NCBI RefSeq assembly: GCF_000282095.2
Contig: NZ_AKKC02000002.1
Coordinates: 372,001 to 436,000 of the forward strand
Length of the DNA stretch: 64,000 nt
Direction: 5' to 3'
Source of the DNA: Rhizobium sp. CF080
Lineage (GTDB): Bacteria; Pseudomonadota; Alphaproteobacteria; Rhizobiales; Rhizobiaceae
The notes below the pieces were generated by a model. That model searched no databases and was not told the origin of the DNA. It saw nothing but the letters and a program-made list of their open reading frames with translations. Positions 8,391 to 17,528 of this stretch are shown here, piece by piece (positions within the stretch are counted from its first letter, which is position 1; every line of letters starts with the position of its first letter). Position numbers and translations under genes: made by a program.

Positions 8391-9040
8391 CTTCTCCTCT
8401 TCCCCTCGGCGAACCTAGCCTCGCAGGCGGCAAATCCATTCTCTTCGTGATGGCCGTCGATGCCGAATACGGCCCGGCGCTCAAATCCCGCATCAAGCCG
8501 CTGATGACCGGTGTGGGGCCGGTGGAGGCCGCTGTCGTGCTTTCCCATGCGCTGACCCGGCTCGAAGCGACGGACGATCTGCCCGATCTCGTCGTCTCGC
8601 TCGGTTCCGCCGGCTCCCGCAACCTCGAGCAGACGGAAATCTACCAGGCCTTGTCGGTCGCCTATCGCGACATGGATGCCTCGCCGCTCGGGTTCGAAAA
8701 GGGCCGCACGCCCTTCCTCGACCATCCGGCGATCATACCGCTTCCATTGCGCATCCCGGGTGTCAGGCAAGCCTCGCTGTCGACCGGCGGCAATATCGTC
8801 TCGGGCGCCGCCTACGATCTCGTCGGCGCCGACATGGTCGACATGGAGACGTTCGCGGTGCTGCGCTGCTGCCAGCTTTTCGGCCTGCCGCTGATCGGCC
8901 TGCGCGGCATTTCCGACGGCAAGGAAGAGCTGAAGCATGTCGGCGACTGGACCGAATACCTGCATGTGATCGACCGGAAGCTGGCGGATGCGGTCGACAG
9001 CCTGTTCGAGGGGCTGGAGGATGGCGCGATCGCTCTCTGA
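8387..9040 (+). CDS. MTA/SAH-type nucleosidase (phosphorylase superfamily)
   Basis: A 217-residue member of the nucleoside phosphorylase/nucleosidase superfamily, which removes adenine from 5'-methylthioadenosine or S-adenosylhomocysteine. Family features seen are the early GVGPVEAA block (about 42-49), the LGSAGS loop (near 70) and the active-site block VDMETFAVLRCC (about 149-160), which contains the ME pair used to bind ribose. The C-terminal RGISDGKEE segment supplies the catalytic Asp. It is shorter than E. coli MtnN (232), like other rhizobial members. Exact substrate preference is inferred. Confidence 0.8.
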   Translation: MTSPLPLGEPSLAGGKSILFVMAVDAEYGPALKSRIKPLMTGVGPVEAAVVLSHALTRLEATDDLPDLVVSLGSAGSRNLEQTEIYQALSVAYRDMDASPLGFEKGRTPFLDHPAIIPLPLRIPGVRQASLSTGGNIVSGAAYDLVGADMVDMETFAVLRCCQLFGLPLIGLRGISDGKEELKHVGDWTEYLHVIDRKLADAVDSLFEGLEDGAIAL

Positions 9041-9059
9041 ACGCGCGATTTTCGCCTCA

Positions 9060-9090
9060 TTCCCCGTTGCCAGAAAGGGGAAGTTTCTTT
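9060..9090 (+). terminator. Weak terminator-like hairpin before guaA
   Basis: TTCCCC (9060-9065) can pair with GGGGAA (9077-9082) around an 11-base loop, followed by GTTTCTTT. The stem is short, so this is only a possible attenuating or terminating signal in the 61-base gap before guaA. Confidence 0.3.
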
Positions 9091-9101
9091 AAAGGCTCGG
9101 C

Positions 9102-10679
9102 ATGACCCAGATAGCTCATCCCGACAGCATTCTCATCATCGATTTCGGCAGCCAGGTGACGCAGCTCATCGCGCGTCGCATCCGTGAAGCCGGCGTCTAC
9201 TGCGAAATCCACCCCTTCCAGAACGCCGGCGCGGCGTTCGAGAGGCTCAAGCCCAAGGGCGTGATCTTCTCCGGCGGCCCTGCATCGGTCACCACCGAAG
9301 GCAGCCCCCGCGCACCGCAGGCGGTGTTCAACAGCGGCGTTCCGATTCTCGGCATCTGTTACGGCCAGCAGACGCTCGCCACCCAGCTCGGCGGTGTCGT
9401 CGAAGGCGGACACGCAGCGGAATTCGGCCGCGCCGACGTGGAGATCAAGGCGAAGAGCCCGCTGTTCGAAGGTTTCTGGGAGGTCGGTGGCCGGTATCCG
9501 GTGTGGATGAGCCATGGCGATCGTGTCACCCAGCTTCCGGAAGGCTTCGAGGTCATCGCGACCTCCGAGAACGCGCCCTTCGCGATCGCGGCTGACGAGA
9601 GCCGGCACTATTACACCACCATGTTCCATCCGGAAGTGGTGCATACGCCCGACGGCGCCAAGCTGCTCTCCAATTTCGTGCACAAGATCGTCGGCCTGAA
9701 GTCCGATTGGACGATGGCTGCCTATCGCGCCGAGATGATCCGCAAGATCCGCGAGCAGGTCGGCAAGGAGCGTGTCATCTGCGGCCTTTCCGGCGGTGTC
9801 GACTCCTCCGTCGCGGCCGTGCTGATCCATGAGGCGGTCGGCGACCAGCTGACCTGCATCTATGTCGATCACGGCCTGATGCGGATGGGCGAAACCGAGC
9901 AGGTCGTCAGCATGTTCCGCGACCACTACAACATCCCGCTTGTCCATGTGGACGCTTCCGATCTGTTCCTCGGCCAGCTCGAGGGCGTCACCGACCCGGA
10001 AGTGAAGCGCAAGACGATCGGCCGCCTGTTCATCGAGGTCTTCGAGGCGGAAGCCGCCAAGATCGCCGCCGATGGCAAGGGCTCTCCGGCCTTCCTCGCC
10101 CAGGGCACGCTCTATCCGGACGTGATCGAAAGCGTCTCCTTCTCCGGCGGACCTTCGGTCACCATCAAGAGCCACCACAATGTCGGCGGCCTGCCCGAGC
10201 GGATGAACATGAAGCTGGTCGAGCCGCTGCGCGAGCTCTTCAAGGACGAAGTTCGCGCGCTCGGCCGCGAGCTCGGCCTGCCGGAAAGCTTCATCGGCCG
10301 CCATCCCTTCCCCGGTCCGGGCCTCGCGATCCGCTGCCCAGGCGGCGTCACCCGCGAAAAGCTCGATATCCTGCGCAAGGCGGATGCGATCTATCTCGAC
10401 GAAATCCGCAAGGCCGGCCTTTACGACACGATCTGGCAGGCGTTTGCCGTGCTCTTGCCGGTGCAGACCGTCGGCGTCATGGGCGACTACCGCACCTACG
10501 ACTTCGTCTGTGCGCTCCGCGCCGTAACCTCGGTCGATGGCATGACGGCGGATTTCTACCCCTACGACATGAACTTCCTCGGCCGCACCGCGACCCGCAT
10601 CATCAACGAAGTCCGCGGCATCAACCGCGTCGTCTACGATGTGACCAGCAAGCCGCCCGGCACGATCGAATGGGAATAG
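9102..10679 (+). CDS. guaA: GMP synthase (glutamine-hydrolysing)
   Basis: A 525-residue enzyme that converts XMP to GMP with ATP and glutamine, the last step of guanine nucleotide synthesis. The N-terminal class I glutamine amidotransferase domain (1-200) carries the nucleophile C86 in GICYGQQ and the HPE motif in MFHPEVVHT. The ATP-pyrophosphatase domain begins near residue 210 with the P-loop SGGVDSS. The C-terminal dimerisation domain ends with the conserved KPPGTIEWE. Length and ends match the family exactly. The start is preceded by AAAGGCTCGGC. Confidence 0.98.
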   Translation: MTQIAHPDSILIIDFGSQVTQLIARRIREAGVYCEIHPFQNAGAAFERLKPKGVIFSGGPASVTTEGSPRAPQAVFNSGVPILGICYGQQTLATQLGGVVEGGHAAEFGRADVEIKAKSPLFEGFWEVGGRYPVWMSHGDRVTQLPEGFEVIATSENAPFAIAADESRHYYTTMFHPEVVHTPDGAKLLSNFVHKIVGLKSDWTMAAYRAEMIRKIREQVGKERVICGLSGGVDSSVAAVLIHEAVGDQLTCIYVDHGLMRMGETEQVVSMFRDHYNIPLVHVDASDLFLGQLEGVTDPEVKRKTIGRLFIEVFEAEAAKIAADGKGSPAFLAQGTLYPDVIESVSFSGGPSVTIKSHHNVGGLPERMNMKLVEPLRELFKDEVRALGRELGLPESFIGRHPFPGPGLAIRCPGGVTREKLDILRKADAIYLDEIRKAGLYDTIWQAFAVLLPVQTVGVMGDYRTYDFVCALRAVTSVDGMTADFYPYDMNFLGRTATRIINEVRGINRVVYDVTSKPPGTIEWE

Positions 10680-10690
10680 CCAAGCGCTTC

Positions 10691-10719
10691 CGGCTGCCGC
10701 AGTTTTCCTGCGACAGCCG
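10691..10719 (+). terminator. Hairpin downstream of guaA
   Basis: A 12-bp stem with one mismatch (10691-10702 with 10708-10719, loop TTTTC) lies 12 bases after the guaA stop. There is no T-tract after it, so it may act in transcript stability as much as termination. Confidence 0.5.
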
Positions 10720-10748
10720 AACCTCTGGTCCCTGTCGGATTCCCGCCC

Positions 10749-11339
10749 ATGCTTCGCAGCCTCTATAACTGGACGATGGCGCTCAGCGCCCGCAGGTCCG
10801 CGGCCGTCTGGCTCGCCGTCATCGCCTTCGTCGAAAGCTCGGTTTTCCTGGTGCCGGCCGACGTGCTGTTCCTGCCGATGGCGCTCGCCCGTCCGGAGCG
10901 CGCCTGGCGTTATGCGCTGATCGCGACGGTCTTTTCGGTGCTCGGCGGCGTTGCGGGGTGGGGCATCGGTTATTTCGCCTTCGATGCGCTGGCAGAACCG
11001 ATCCTGCAGTTCTGGGGCAAACTTAGCACCTTCAACGAGCTCAAGGCCGGCATTACCTATGAAACGGTCGTGCTGCTGCTGGTAACGTCAGGCCTGGCGC
11101 ACCTGCCGCCGATCAAGGTGGTGACGATCCTGTCCGGTGTGACACATGTCAATCTCGGCCTGTTCGTCGTCTCGGCGATCGTCACCCGAAGCGCCCGCTT
11201 TTTCCTGCTTGCCTGGCTGCTGCGCCGTTATGGGGAGGACATCCGCCATTTCATCGAAAAGCGGCTGGGCCTGATTACCATGGTGGCGGCGGGAGTGCTG
11301 ATCGTCGCCTACGTCGCCTACAAATTCCTGACGCATTGA
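10749..11339 (+). CDS. YqaA/VTT-family integral membrane protein
   Basis: A 196-residue membrane protein with about four to five hydrophobic segments (near 19-40, 55-78, 105-125, 135-155 and 172-192). The FVESSVFLVPADVLFLPMA block (about 27-45) is typical of the YqaA branch of the DedA/VTT superfamily, whose larger relatives move lipids across the inner membrane. No clear substrate is known for YqaA. It lies alone between guaA and a convergent DNA-repair gene, with only three bases separating the two stops. Confidence 0.8.
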   Translation: MLRSLYNWTMALSARRSAAVWLAVIAFVESSVFLVPADVLFLPMALARPERAWRYALIATVFSVLGGVAGWGIGYFAFDALAEPILQFWGKLSTFNELKAGITYETVVLLLVTSGLAHLPPIKVVTILSGVTHVNLGLFVVSAIVTRSARFFLLAWLLRRYGEDIRHFIEKRLGLITMVAAGVLIVAYVAYKFLTH

Positions 11340-11342
11340 CAA

Positions 11343-11900
11343 TCAGAACCCCAGTGATTGTTGCGCCGGCTCGGGCGGCGTCAGGCGCACACCTTCGAGT
11401 TCCAGCATACGGGTCTTCGAGGTCGATCCGCCGGGCGCCGAAAAGCCGCCGATCTTGCCGCCGGCGGCAAGCACGCGGTGGCATGGGATGATCAGTGCCA
11501 CGGGGTTCTTCGCCATCGCCTGGCCAACGTCGCGGGCGGTCTCGGGACCGGCGCCGAGTTCCTTGGCGATCGCGCCATAGGTCGTCGTATGCCCCCAGCC
11601 CACCCGGCGGGCGGCGGCATAGATCCGCTTGAAGAAATCATCCTGGCCTTCTAGATCGAGCCTCACCTTCGAGAAGTCGACTTCTTCGCCCGCGAAATAA
11701 CGCTTCACGGCGCTGACGGCTTCGCGCACCTCGATGAATGGCGTGCCGGGCTCGGCCTCCGGCAACCGGCGCCGCAGCAGCTTTTCGGTCGAATCCGCGC
11801 TCTTGGTCGGGAGCTGGAAACGGGTGATGCCGACGTCATTCCAGGCGATGCCGCAGAAGCCGCCGGCCGTTTCGAAAATCAGGTATTGATGCGTTGTCAT
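11343..11900 (-). CDS. Methylated-DNA--[protein]-cysteine S-methyltransferase
   Basis: A 185-residue suicidal DNA repair protein that moves the methyl group from O6-methylguanine to its own cysteine. The active-site motif IIPCHRVLAAGGKIGGFSAPGG begins near residue 137 with C140, and the upstream VGWGHTTTYGAIAKELG block forms the DNA-binding helix region. The N-terminal part is the variable domain of the Ogt/AGT type. The start is supported by GGAGG eight bases upstream on the minus strand. It converges on the YqaA gene; no Ada-like regulator domain is present. Confidence 0.95.
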   Translation of the reverse strand: MTTHQYLIFETAGGFCGIAWNDVGITRFQLPTKSADSTEKLLRRRLPEAEPGTPFIEVREAVSAVKRYFAGEEVDFSKVRLDLEGQDDFFKRIYAAARRVGWGHTTTYGAIAKELGAGPETARDVGQAMAKNPVALIIPCHRVLAAGGKIGGFSAPGGSTSKTRMLELEGVRLTPPEPAQQSLGF

Positions 11901-12145
11901 GAGGAAACCTCCGCATTTCGATTGACCATAAAATCAGGCCTTGGGTTCAAGGATTCAACCCGTTTCTTGCCGCGACGAGCACTGTTCTCACAGAACTGTT
12001 GGTTGAGGCCACAAACGACGGCGTCTTTTAGCGGGTTGTCCTTTGAAATCATTAGCGAATCGACTTTCGGATTAACCATGATTGCAATTGTTCCGCGTTT
12101 GTTCTTTACACATCCGCGGAGTCCCGCTAGGCTTCTTTCAACGGC

Positions 12146-12835
12146 ATGAGGTCGCATTACTATGACGGTAGCAAGATGAGCTTGCGCAAGCACGCTGGCC
12201 AGCCTTCGCTCCCCTTTGGCGAAGGCTGGCTTTCCAAACCGGCCCGGCCTGTTCGACCCAAGAGCAAGCTGATGTTCGTGCTGAAGCCTTCCGCTCCCTT
12301 GGGTCTCGCCATGCATGGCGCCGCCACGCTTCATGCGGCGAACCAGAATACCCGCGAGGCCTACCCCGCCCATCTTCTCCATATGAGCCTGCTCTGCATG
12401 GAACAGTTCGACGAGCCGCCCATGGCGCTCATCGAGGCAACCAGAATGGTCGCGGCCGGTCTCCAGGCGAGGCCCGTTCCAATCACCCTCGACAGCAGCG
12501 GCCTGTTTGGAGGCAAGCGTCATCTCGCCCTCTATCGTGCCAGGGGCAATCCGGTCGTCAACCAGTTCGCCCAGATGCTGCGGAGTGCTCTTTCGCGCCA
12601 CAACCTGCCGAGTTTCCGGATGGCCGACGCTGCCCCGCACGTGACACTGATCTATGGCTGCGGTCGCATAGAGACGATGCCTGTCGAGCGGAACTACGCC
12701 TGGATTGCCGGGGAATTCATGCTCATCTACAGCCACTACGGCCAGACACGGCACGAGGAATTCGGAAGATGGAGCTTCGATCCGAATGCCCCTGCCTATC
12801 CGGCGCGGCCGGAGCAGCTCCGCATGATGATCTGA
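12146..12835 (+). CDS. 2'-5' RNA ligase-like 2H phosphoesterase
   Basis: A 229-residue protein of the 2H phosphoesterase superfamily (LigT/ThpR, CPDase-like). Both catalytic histidine motifs are present: HMS at 79-81 (in HLLHMSLLC) and HVT at 165-167 (in APHVTLIYG). Relatives open cyclic 2',3'-phosphates or act on 2'-5' linked RNA; the natural substrate here is unknown. The N-terminal 40 residues are Pro/Lys rich and outside the domain. The start could instead be the in-frame ATG at 12176, since neither has a strong ribosome site. It is divergent from the methyltransferase gene. Confidence 0.78.
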   Translation: MRSHYYDGSKMSLRKHAGQPSLPFGEGWLSKPARPVRPKSKLMFVLKPSAPLGLAMHGAATLHAANQNTREAYPAHLLHMSLLCMEQFDEPPMALIEATRMVAAGLQARPVPITLDSSGLFGGKRHLALYRARGNPVVNQFAQMLRSALSRHNLPSFRMADAAPHVTLIYGCGRIETMPVERNYAWIAGEFMLIYSHYGQTRHEEFGRWSFDPNAPAYPARPEQLRMMI

Positions 12836-12955
12836 CCGAAAAGAATTCGTGAAATGTGTCGGGCCGGCGCGAGCGCGCGTGTCCTATGGGCGATCATCCC
12901 TTGGAGGAGAGAGCGGGACGTTGCCTTCGGGGGGTGACGCACGTCATCCCCGATA

Positions 12956-14392
12956 TCAGACCTTGATCGCCAGGCGCAGCCCGCCCCAGTGACGCCCATT
13001 GACGGTGATCGGAGCAGAAATGTCCTTCATCAGCACGAACTGGCCGCCGCCCATGTCGCGGCGGTAGGTCTGCAGCAGGAAGGGCTCCTTGCTGCGGCCG
13101 GCGGCCAGGCCCACGCGGTCGTTGAAGATGCGTCGGTTGCGGCAGTTGGCGGTGTTCCAGGTGACGTCGCCCGGACGCTGGCGCTGCGAGAATTTTCGGT
13201 TATGGGTCGGCAGATAACCGTTTTCGTCTATGGCAGCACAGAACGCGACCTGCGCGTCGCTTTCGGCTGCCTCTTCCTGGATCGGCGGCAGAACCGCATC
13301 CGTGAATTCCGTAAAGCGCGTCATGTACTGGACGGGATCGCTGCCCGGGATCGCAACATACTGCCGGTCGAACAATGACCCGAGATCGATGCGGCCGGAT
13401 TTCACGCTCGCCTCGAAGACGGACGAGACCTCGGCGGCATAGGCCATCACGGCATGGATATAGGGACTGTCCGGGGTCTCGATGCCGGCGCTCGCCGTCG
13501 TCTGGATCATCCGCTCGGAAATCGTCACCACCTCGCCGACACGGGACGAGGTCTGCTGCAGTTGGTCGTTGGATTTCAGGATCGCACCTGCCGCGGAAGC
13601 AATCGAAGAGGCGAACTCGCCGCATTGCCGGTCGACGGCCTCGGTCGTCCCGGCAAGCGAGGACGCGTTGTCGAGGATCTGGGTCATGACGCCTTCGACA
13701 CCCTTGAATGAGCCCTGAACCTTCATGGCGGTGGCCTTGACGCCTTCGGCCGACTGGCTGGCACCTTCCCCGGCGGTCACAAGCCGGTCGATGCGGCTGT
13801 TCAACTGGTCGAGCGTGGCCTGGATTGAACTCGTGGTCTGGGACGTCTGCAGCGACAGCGCGCGTACTTCCGCGGCGACCACGGCAAAACCCTTGCCCGC
13901 CTCGCCCGCACGCGCCGCTTCGATGGCGGCGTTGAGCGCCAAGAGGTTGGTCTGCCGGGCGATCATGCCGATCGCGTCCGCCAAACGTCCGACGTCTCCG
14001 AGAGCCGTGGAAAACAGCTTGATCTCGGCGCCGATCTCCTGCGAGGCATGCACCATGTTGTCGATCGCGGCGATCGAGCCGGAAAGCTGCTCAGCCTGTT
14101 CGCCGAGCACCTTGCGCGCATTCGCCGTCAGCTTGTCGGATTCGTGCAAGGAGCGGGCGACATGGCCATTGGCATCCGCAATCGATTGAGCGGACTGGGT
14201 CAGGCGACCAAGCAATGTCGCATGTTCCGAAGATTGCGACGCGGTATCCTGGATGGCACCGGCAATATCGACCAGATGAAGCCCAAGCGCAGAAGCCTCG
14301 TTCGCCAGCTTGGCGACGGACCGCTTCAACTCCCCGCCGTCGACAGGCACAAGCCTCGACGGCGCTTCTTCCTTGATGACCAGCGCAACCAA
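12956..14392 (-). CDS. Soluble methyl-accepting chemotaxis protein with C-terminal sensor-like domain
   Basis: A 478-residue chemoreceptor with no transmembrane segment. The signalling hairpin tip is canonical ([20 protein letters not shown] at about 144-163, then [14 protein letters not shown]) and sits near the N-terminus, flanked by long coiled-coil helices (about 20-320). The sensory part is C-terminal (about 320-478), with [20 protein letters not shown] and [18 protein letters not shown] blocks similar to the PAS/Cache-like ends of other alphaproteobacterial receptors. The reversed domain order and cytoplasmic location mean it would sense an internal signal. No chemotaxis kinase genes are nearby. 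A CtrA-like box lies upstream at 14437-14451. Confidence 0.85.
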   Translation of the reverse strand: MVALVIKEEAPSRLVPVDGGELKRSVAKLANEASALGLHLVDIAGAIQDTASQSSEHATLLGRLTQSAQSIADANGHVARSLHESDKLTANARKVLGEQAEQLSGSIAAIDNMVHASQEIGAEIKLFSTALGDVGRLADAIGMIARQTNLLALNAAIEAARAGEAGKGFAVVAAEVRALSLQTSQTTSSIQATLDQLNSRIDRLVTAGEGASQSAEGVKATAMKVQGSFKGVEGVMTQILDNASSLAGTTEAVDRQCGEFASSIASAAGAILKSNDQLQQTSSRVGEVVTISERMIQTTASAGIETPDSPYIHAVMAYAAEVSSVFEASVKSGRIDLGSLFDRQYVAIPGSDPVQYMTRFTEFTDAVLPPIQEEAAESDAQVAFCAAIDENGYLPTHNRKFSQRQRPGDVTWNTANCRNRRIFNDRVGLAAGRSKEPFLLQTYRRDMGGGQFVLMKDISAPITVNGRHWGGLRLAIKV

Positions 14393-14436
14393 ATCTACAT
14401 CTCCCGGAATATTAGGAGACTATAGGATATCCATGG

Positions 14437-14451
14437 TTAACGGATAGTTTA
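14437..14451 (-). promoter_or_regulatory. Possible CtrA site upstream of the chemoreceptor gene
   Basis: TTAA-CGGATAG-TTTA matches the CtrA consensus TTAA-N7-TTAA at seven of eight defined positions, about 45 bases before the chemoreceptor start. CtrA controls motility genes in many alphaproteobacteria. A 15-base match of this kind occurs by chance, so the call is weak. Confidence 0.3.
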
Positions 14452-14530
14452 CGCGAGTATCCCGCGGAGACTTATACTTAAGGCTGAGATACGCAGCCCC
14501 CCCCCGCCTGATGAAGCCGGGAAAAACGGA

Positions 14531-14695
14531 TTAGCCGAGACGATCGAAAGCCTTGGGATCAATGCCAAGGGTGTTCAGGTCGCGGTTGCTTGGGCGGCGA
14601 TGGTTTTCAACGGCGGCCGAAACCGAAATTGCTGCGCTCATGACTGCGAAGGCGCGGCCGATGACGCCACGACGGCTCTTGGTCTGTACGGACAT
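14531..14695 (-). CDS. Small basic DUF1127-like protein
   Basis: A 54-residue protein starting MSVQTKSRRGV. The second half, ending RPSNRDLNTLGIDPKAFDRLG, resembles the C-terminal pattern of the DUF1127 (YjiS-like) small proteins, which in rhizobia have roles in RNA and phosphate metabolism. The start is supported by GGAGAG ten bases upstream. A minus-strand promoter with -35 TTGCAC and -10 CATATT (17-base spacing) lies at 14725-14753, and its -35 overlaps a palindrome. The gene is monocistronic. The family assignment is by eye and tentative; the existence of the gene is better supported. Confidence 0.65.
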   Translation of the reverse strand: MSVQTKSRRGVIGRAFAVMSAAISVSAAVENHRRPSNRDLNTLGIDPKAFDRLG

Positions 14696-14724
14696 GTGAA
14701 ACTCTCCTTTTTTGGTTCTGCTAA

Positions 14725-14760
14725 AATATGATGGGTGTACTGTTTTTGTGCAATGCACAA
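14725..14760 (-). promoter_or_regulatory. Promoter with palindromic site for the DUF1127-like gene
   Basis: On the minus strand TTGCAC (14753-14748) and CATATT (14730-14725) are separated by 17 bases. The 15-bp palindrome TTGTGCAATGCACAA (14746-14760) covers the -35 element, a typical arrangement for repression. Confidence 0.5.
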
Positions 14761-14870
14761 CAAAACAGGGGAGCCATGCAACTGTCACATAACAACTATT
14801 AACCAGGCTGGGCAGCTTGCACGGCAAGGGTTGCTCTTGGTATCGATCAGGCATGGAATGAGAGGCTGCG

Positions 14871-15224
14871 ATGGCAATCACGATCTACGGCATCAAGAAC
14901 TGCGACACGATGAAGAAGGCGCGCGACTGGCTCGACCGCAAAGGCGTCACCTATGCTTTTCACGACTACAAGGCCGAGGGTATCGACCGCGCCCATCTGG
15001 ATACCTGGACGGACCGAGCCGGTTGGGAAATCGTGCTCAACCGCGCCGGCACCACGTTCAAGAAACTCGGCGAAACCGACAAGGCTGACCTCGACCAGGA
15101 AAAGGCGATCACGCTGATGCTCGCCCAGCCTTCGATGATCAAGCGGCCGGTTCTGGAAGCGGGCGGAAAGCTGATCGTCGGCTTCAAGCCGGAGATTTAC
15201 GAAGAGGCCTTTGCCGAGATCTGA
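14871..15224 (+). CDS. ArsC/Spx-family (YffB-type) reductase-like protein
   Basis: A 117-residue thioredoxin-fold protein. The start MAITIYGIKNCDTMKKARDW matches the YffB/Spx branch of the ArsC family, with a single cysteine C11 followed by DTMKKA, the helix that would hold the redox site. YffB-type proteins are glutathione-dependent reductases or regulators of uncertain substrate; arsenate reduction should not be assumed. It precedes ybaK by 16 bases on the same strand and may be cotranscribed. Confidence 0.85.
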   Translation: MAITIYGIKNCDTMKKARDWLDRKGVTYAFHDYKAEGIDRAHLDTWTDRAGWEIVLNRAGTTFKKLGETDKADLDQEKAITLMLAQPSMIKRPVLEAGGKLIVGFKPEIYEEAFAEI

Positions 15225-15240
15225 ACCCAGGATTCGAGCC

Positions 15241-15714
15241 ATGTCCAAGACAACCCGCGCCACCCAGATGCTCGAAAAGGCAGGGATCGCCTTTACCACC
15301 GTCACCTATGACTACGATCCGAATGCGGACCGGATCGGGATGCAGGCGGCGGAGGCGATCGGCGAGGAACCGCGTCGTGTGCTGAAGACACTGATGGCGG
15401 AAGTGGATGGCAAGGCAGTTTGCGTCGTGGTGCCGTCGGACCGCGAGGTTTCAATGAAGAAGCTCGCTGCGGCGTTCAAAGGCAAGTCGGCGAACATGAT
15501 GAAACCCGCCGATGCGGAACGGGCGACCGGCTACCATGTCGGCGGCATCAGCCCCTTCGGCCAGAAGAAGCTCGTGCCGACCGCGATCGAGATCGCGGCG
15601 CTCGACGAGCCGCATGTCTTCATCAATGGCGGCCAGCGCGGGCTGCAGGTGCGGCTCGACCCCAAGGCGGCCCGCGATGCACTGAAGGCGGTCGCCGCGC
15701 CGCTGGTGGCGTGA
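15241..15714 (+). CDS. ybaK: Cys-tRNA(Pro)/Cys-tRNA(Cys) deacylase YbaK
   Basis: A 157-residue trans-editing enzyme that removes cysteine mischarged onto tRNA(Pro). Features seen: MSKTTRATQMLEKAGIAF start, the catalytic lysine region RRVLKTLMAEVDG (about 45-57), and the GYHVGGISPFGQKK loop (about 98-111) typical of the YbaK/EbsC domain. The start at 15241 follows GGATTCGAGCC; an upstream in-frame start would run into the preceding gene. Length matches the family. Confidence 0.93.
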   Translation: MSKTTRATQMLEKAGIAFTTVTYDYDPNADRIGMQAAEAIGEEPRRVLKTLMAEVDGKAVCVVVPSDREVSMKKLAAAFKGKSANMMKPADAERATGYHVGGISPFGQKKLVPTAIEIAALDEPHVFINGGQRGLQVRLDPKAARDALKAVAAPLVA

Positions 15715-15722
15715 ATGCAATC

Positions 15723-16610
15723 ATGACTGAAATGACCTCGACCCTTCGAATTCTCGAACCCTACCCCGGCATATTCGCCTATTACGATGGGCGCGTGCCC
15801 GGCAAACGGCTCCATGCGAAAACCGCAAACTGGCTGGATGACGGCGCCTATTCGCTCGGCGTCGCCTCCTATGCGATCGTCGATCAGGGCGAGGCGCTGG
15901 TCTATGACACGCATATTTCGCTCGATCATGCGAAAGCGATCCGCACACATCTGGAAGCACTTGGCGTCACGAAGATCCGCGTCGTGCTCAGCCACTGGCA
16001 CAAGGATCATATTGCCGGAAATGCGATCTTCTCCGATTGCGAGATCATCGCGCTCACGCTGACGGCCGAGAAACTCACGCAGAACCGCGGGAAGATCGAA
16101 AACGCCAATCCGCCGATCGCACCACTTGTCATGCCGACCACCCTCTTCGATGGCCGGTTGGACCTTACGGTCGGGCGCCGCAGGATCGAACTGCACCATT
16201 TCGCCATCCACAGTGCCGACGGCAACGTGATCTGGCTGCCGGAAGAACGGCTTCTGCTCGCCGGCGATACGCTGGAAGACACTGTCACCTATATCTCGGA
16301 AGCGGCCGAGATCGGTACGCATATCGGCGAACTCGCGCGGATGCGCTCCTGGCCGATCGCAAACATCCTGCCGGCCCATGGCGATGCGGAGCGCATCGCT
16401 TCCGGCGGTTATGGTTCGACCCTGGTCGACGCCAACCGCGCCTATCTGCGCCGAATGGCGGGCGCCGTCGCCGCCGGCCAGGACATCGATCCCTCTCTGA
16501 GATCTTTCGTCGAGGAAGAAATCGCCTCCGGCACCGTGCTTTACTTCGCGCCCTACGAGGAGGTTCACACCAGCAATATCGCCGCCGTTAAAGCGGCGCT
16601 GCAGCGCTGA
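15723..16610 (+). CDS. Metallo-beta-lactamase-fold hydrolase
   Basis: A 295-residue enzyme of the metallo-beta-lactamase fold. The zinc motif HxHxDH reads HWHKDH at 91-96, followed by a later metal Asp in LLAGDTLEDT (about 180) and a final histidine in LPAHGDAE (about 220). The substrate is unknown; many such proteins are thioester or phosphodiester hydrolases. The start at 15723 is eight bases after ybaK, and a second ATG lies nine bases further. It is probably in an operon with the two preceding genes. Confidence 0.83.
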   Translation: MTEMTSTLRILEPYPGIFAYYDGRVPGKRLHAKTANWLDDGAYSLGVASYAIVDQGEALVYDTHISLDHAKAIRTHLEALGVTKIRVVLSHWHKDHIAGNAIFSDCEIIALTLTAEKLTQNRGKIENANPPIAPLVMPTTLFDGRLDLTVGRRRIELHHFAIHSADGNVIWLPEERLLLAGDTLEDTVTYISEAAEIGTHIGELARMRSWPIANILPAHGDAERIASGGYGSTLVDANRAYLRRMAGAVAAGQDIDPSLRSFVEEEIASGTVLYFAPYEEVHTSNIAAVKAALQR

Positions 16611-16636
16611 CCGGCCAGAAAACAGCCGTCAAACCG

Positions 16637-17455
16637 TCATGGCCACTTTGCCGACCATTGTTTGAGGGCAGCGAGCGCCGGCGCCGGCCATCTGCGGACC
16701 GCCGGGCGCAGGATGATCTTCTTGCCCGCGGGTTTCCAAGCAAGATAGAGCTTTCTCGCCGAAATATCCGCAGCTATCAGCGCCTCGGCCTCGGTGCACA
16801 TATGCGGCATGCAGGCTTCGCCGATATAAAAACCGTTCTTGAACGCTCCACTGCCGGGTCCGGTGATGGAGCTCTCGAATTCCTGTCGATGCTCGCCGAG
16901 CATGGCGTTTGCCGCATCGGCGATCGGGCCTATGCCGAGAAGTTCGGATGGGTGCCCCGCCTTCTTCATGTCATCCCAACCCATCGTCGCATTCGGCTGA
17001 AAGGCGACCTTGCCGACCTCGGCGAAGCCTTTTCCGGGCGTCCAGGTCCAGCGCACGCTCGGCTGACCGGGGATGGCTTCCGTCGCAAGCAAGAGATGAT
17101 CGCCCTCTGTCGCAATCGAAGCGGCGCCGCGGCAATCGTCCAGTGGCTCATCGACACGCGGCTCCTCGCCTTGTGGAAAGGATAGGACCAGAGGCGAACC
17201 CGGACATGCGTTACCGCCGTCCGAACTCACGACCACGACGAACGGCACACCTGCGACCACACCGACATTGTCGATCAGCAGGAACCGGTTGGAATGGACT
17301 TGCCTGCCGTCGATCGTCAGTTTCTCCTCATTGTCATCGGATGCGATGGCCACCTGATGATCGAACATGGTCGCCGCAAAATCGGCCGCAAGACAGGCGG
17401 AAGCCGAGGCGCCGAAGAGCACGGCGCATATGGGCAAGACGGTTTTCATGAACAT
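16637..17455 (-). CDS. Exported protein with DUF1176/lysozyme-inhibitor-like C-terminus
   Basis: A 272-residue exported protein with a signal peptide ending ACLAADF near residue 25. The body has paired cysteines (CPG, DDC). The C-terminal block GFYIGEACMPHMCTEAEA, followed by LIAADISARKLYLAW, resembles the Cys-x-x-His-x-Cys loop and following strand of Ivy-type inhibitors of C-type lysozyme. The overall length and N-terminal domain also fit proteins annotated as DUF1176. Inhibition of lysozyme is an inference from one motif. The start may be the ATG six bases downstream (17449), which has better spacing from AGGG. Confidence 0.65.
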   Translation of the reverse strand: MFMKTVLPICAVLFGASASACLAADFAATMFDHQVAIASDDNEEKLTIDGRQVHSNRFLLIDNVGVVAGVPFVVVVSSDGGNACPGSPLVLSFPQGEEPRVDEPLDDCRGAASIATEGDHLLLATEAIPGQPSVRWTWTPGKGFAEVGKVAFQPNATMGWDDMKKAGHPSELLGIGPIADAANAMLGEHRQEFESSITGPGSGAFKNGFYIGEACMPHMCTEAEALIAADISARKLYLAWKPAGKKIILRPAVRRWPAPALAALKQWSAKWP

Positions 17456-17528
17456 CGATCCCTGAGCTTCAATTTTGCCCCAAACCTCTTTAAGTCTCTT
17501 CGATCACAGAAATCAGGTGAGGTCTATC

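Noticed and set aside
14497..14505. Run of nine C residues as a phase-variation tract
   Set aside because: It lies between two genes and outside both promoter cores, so slippage would not change a reading frame.
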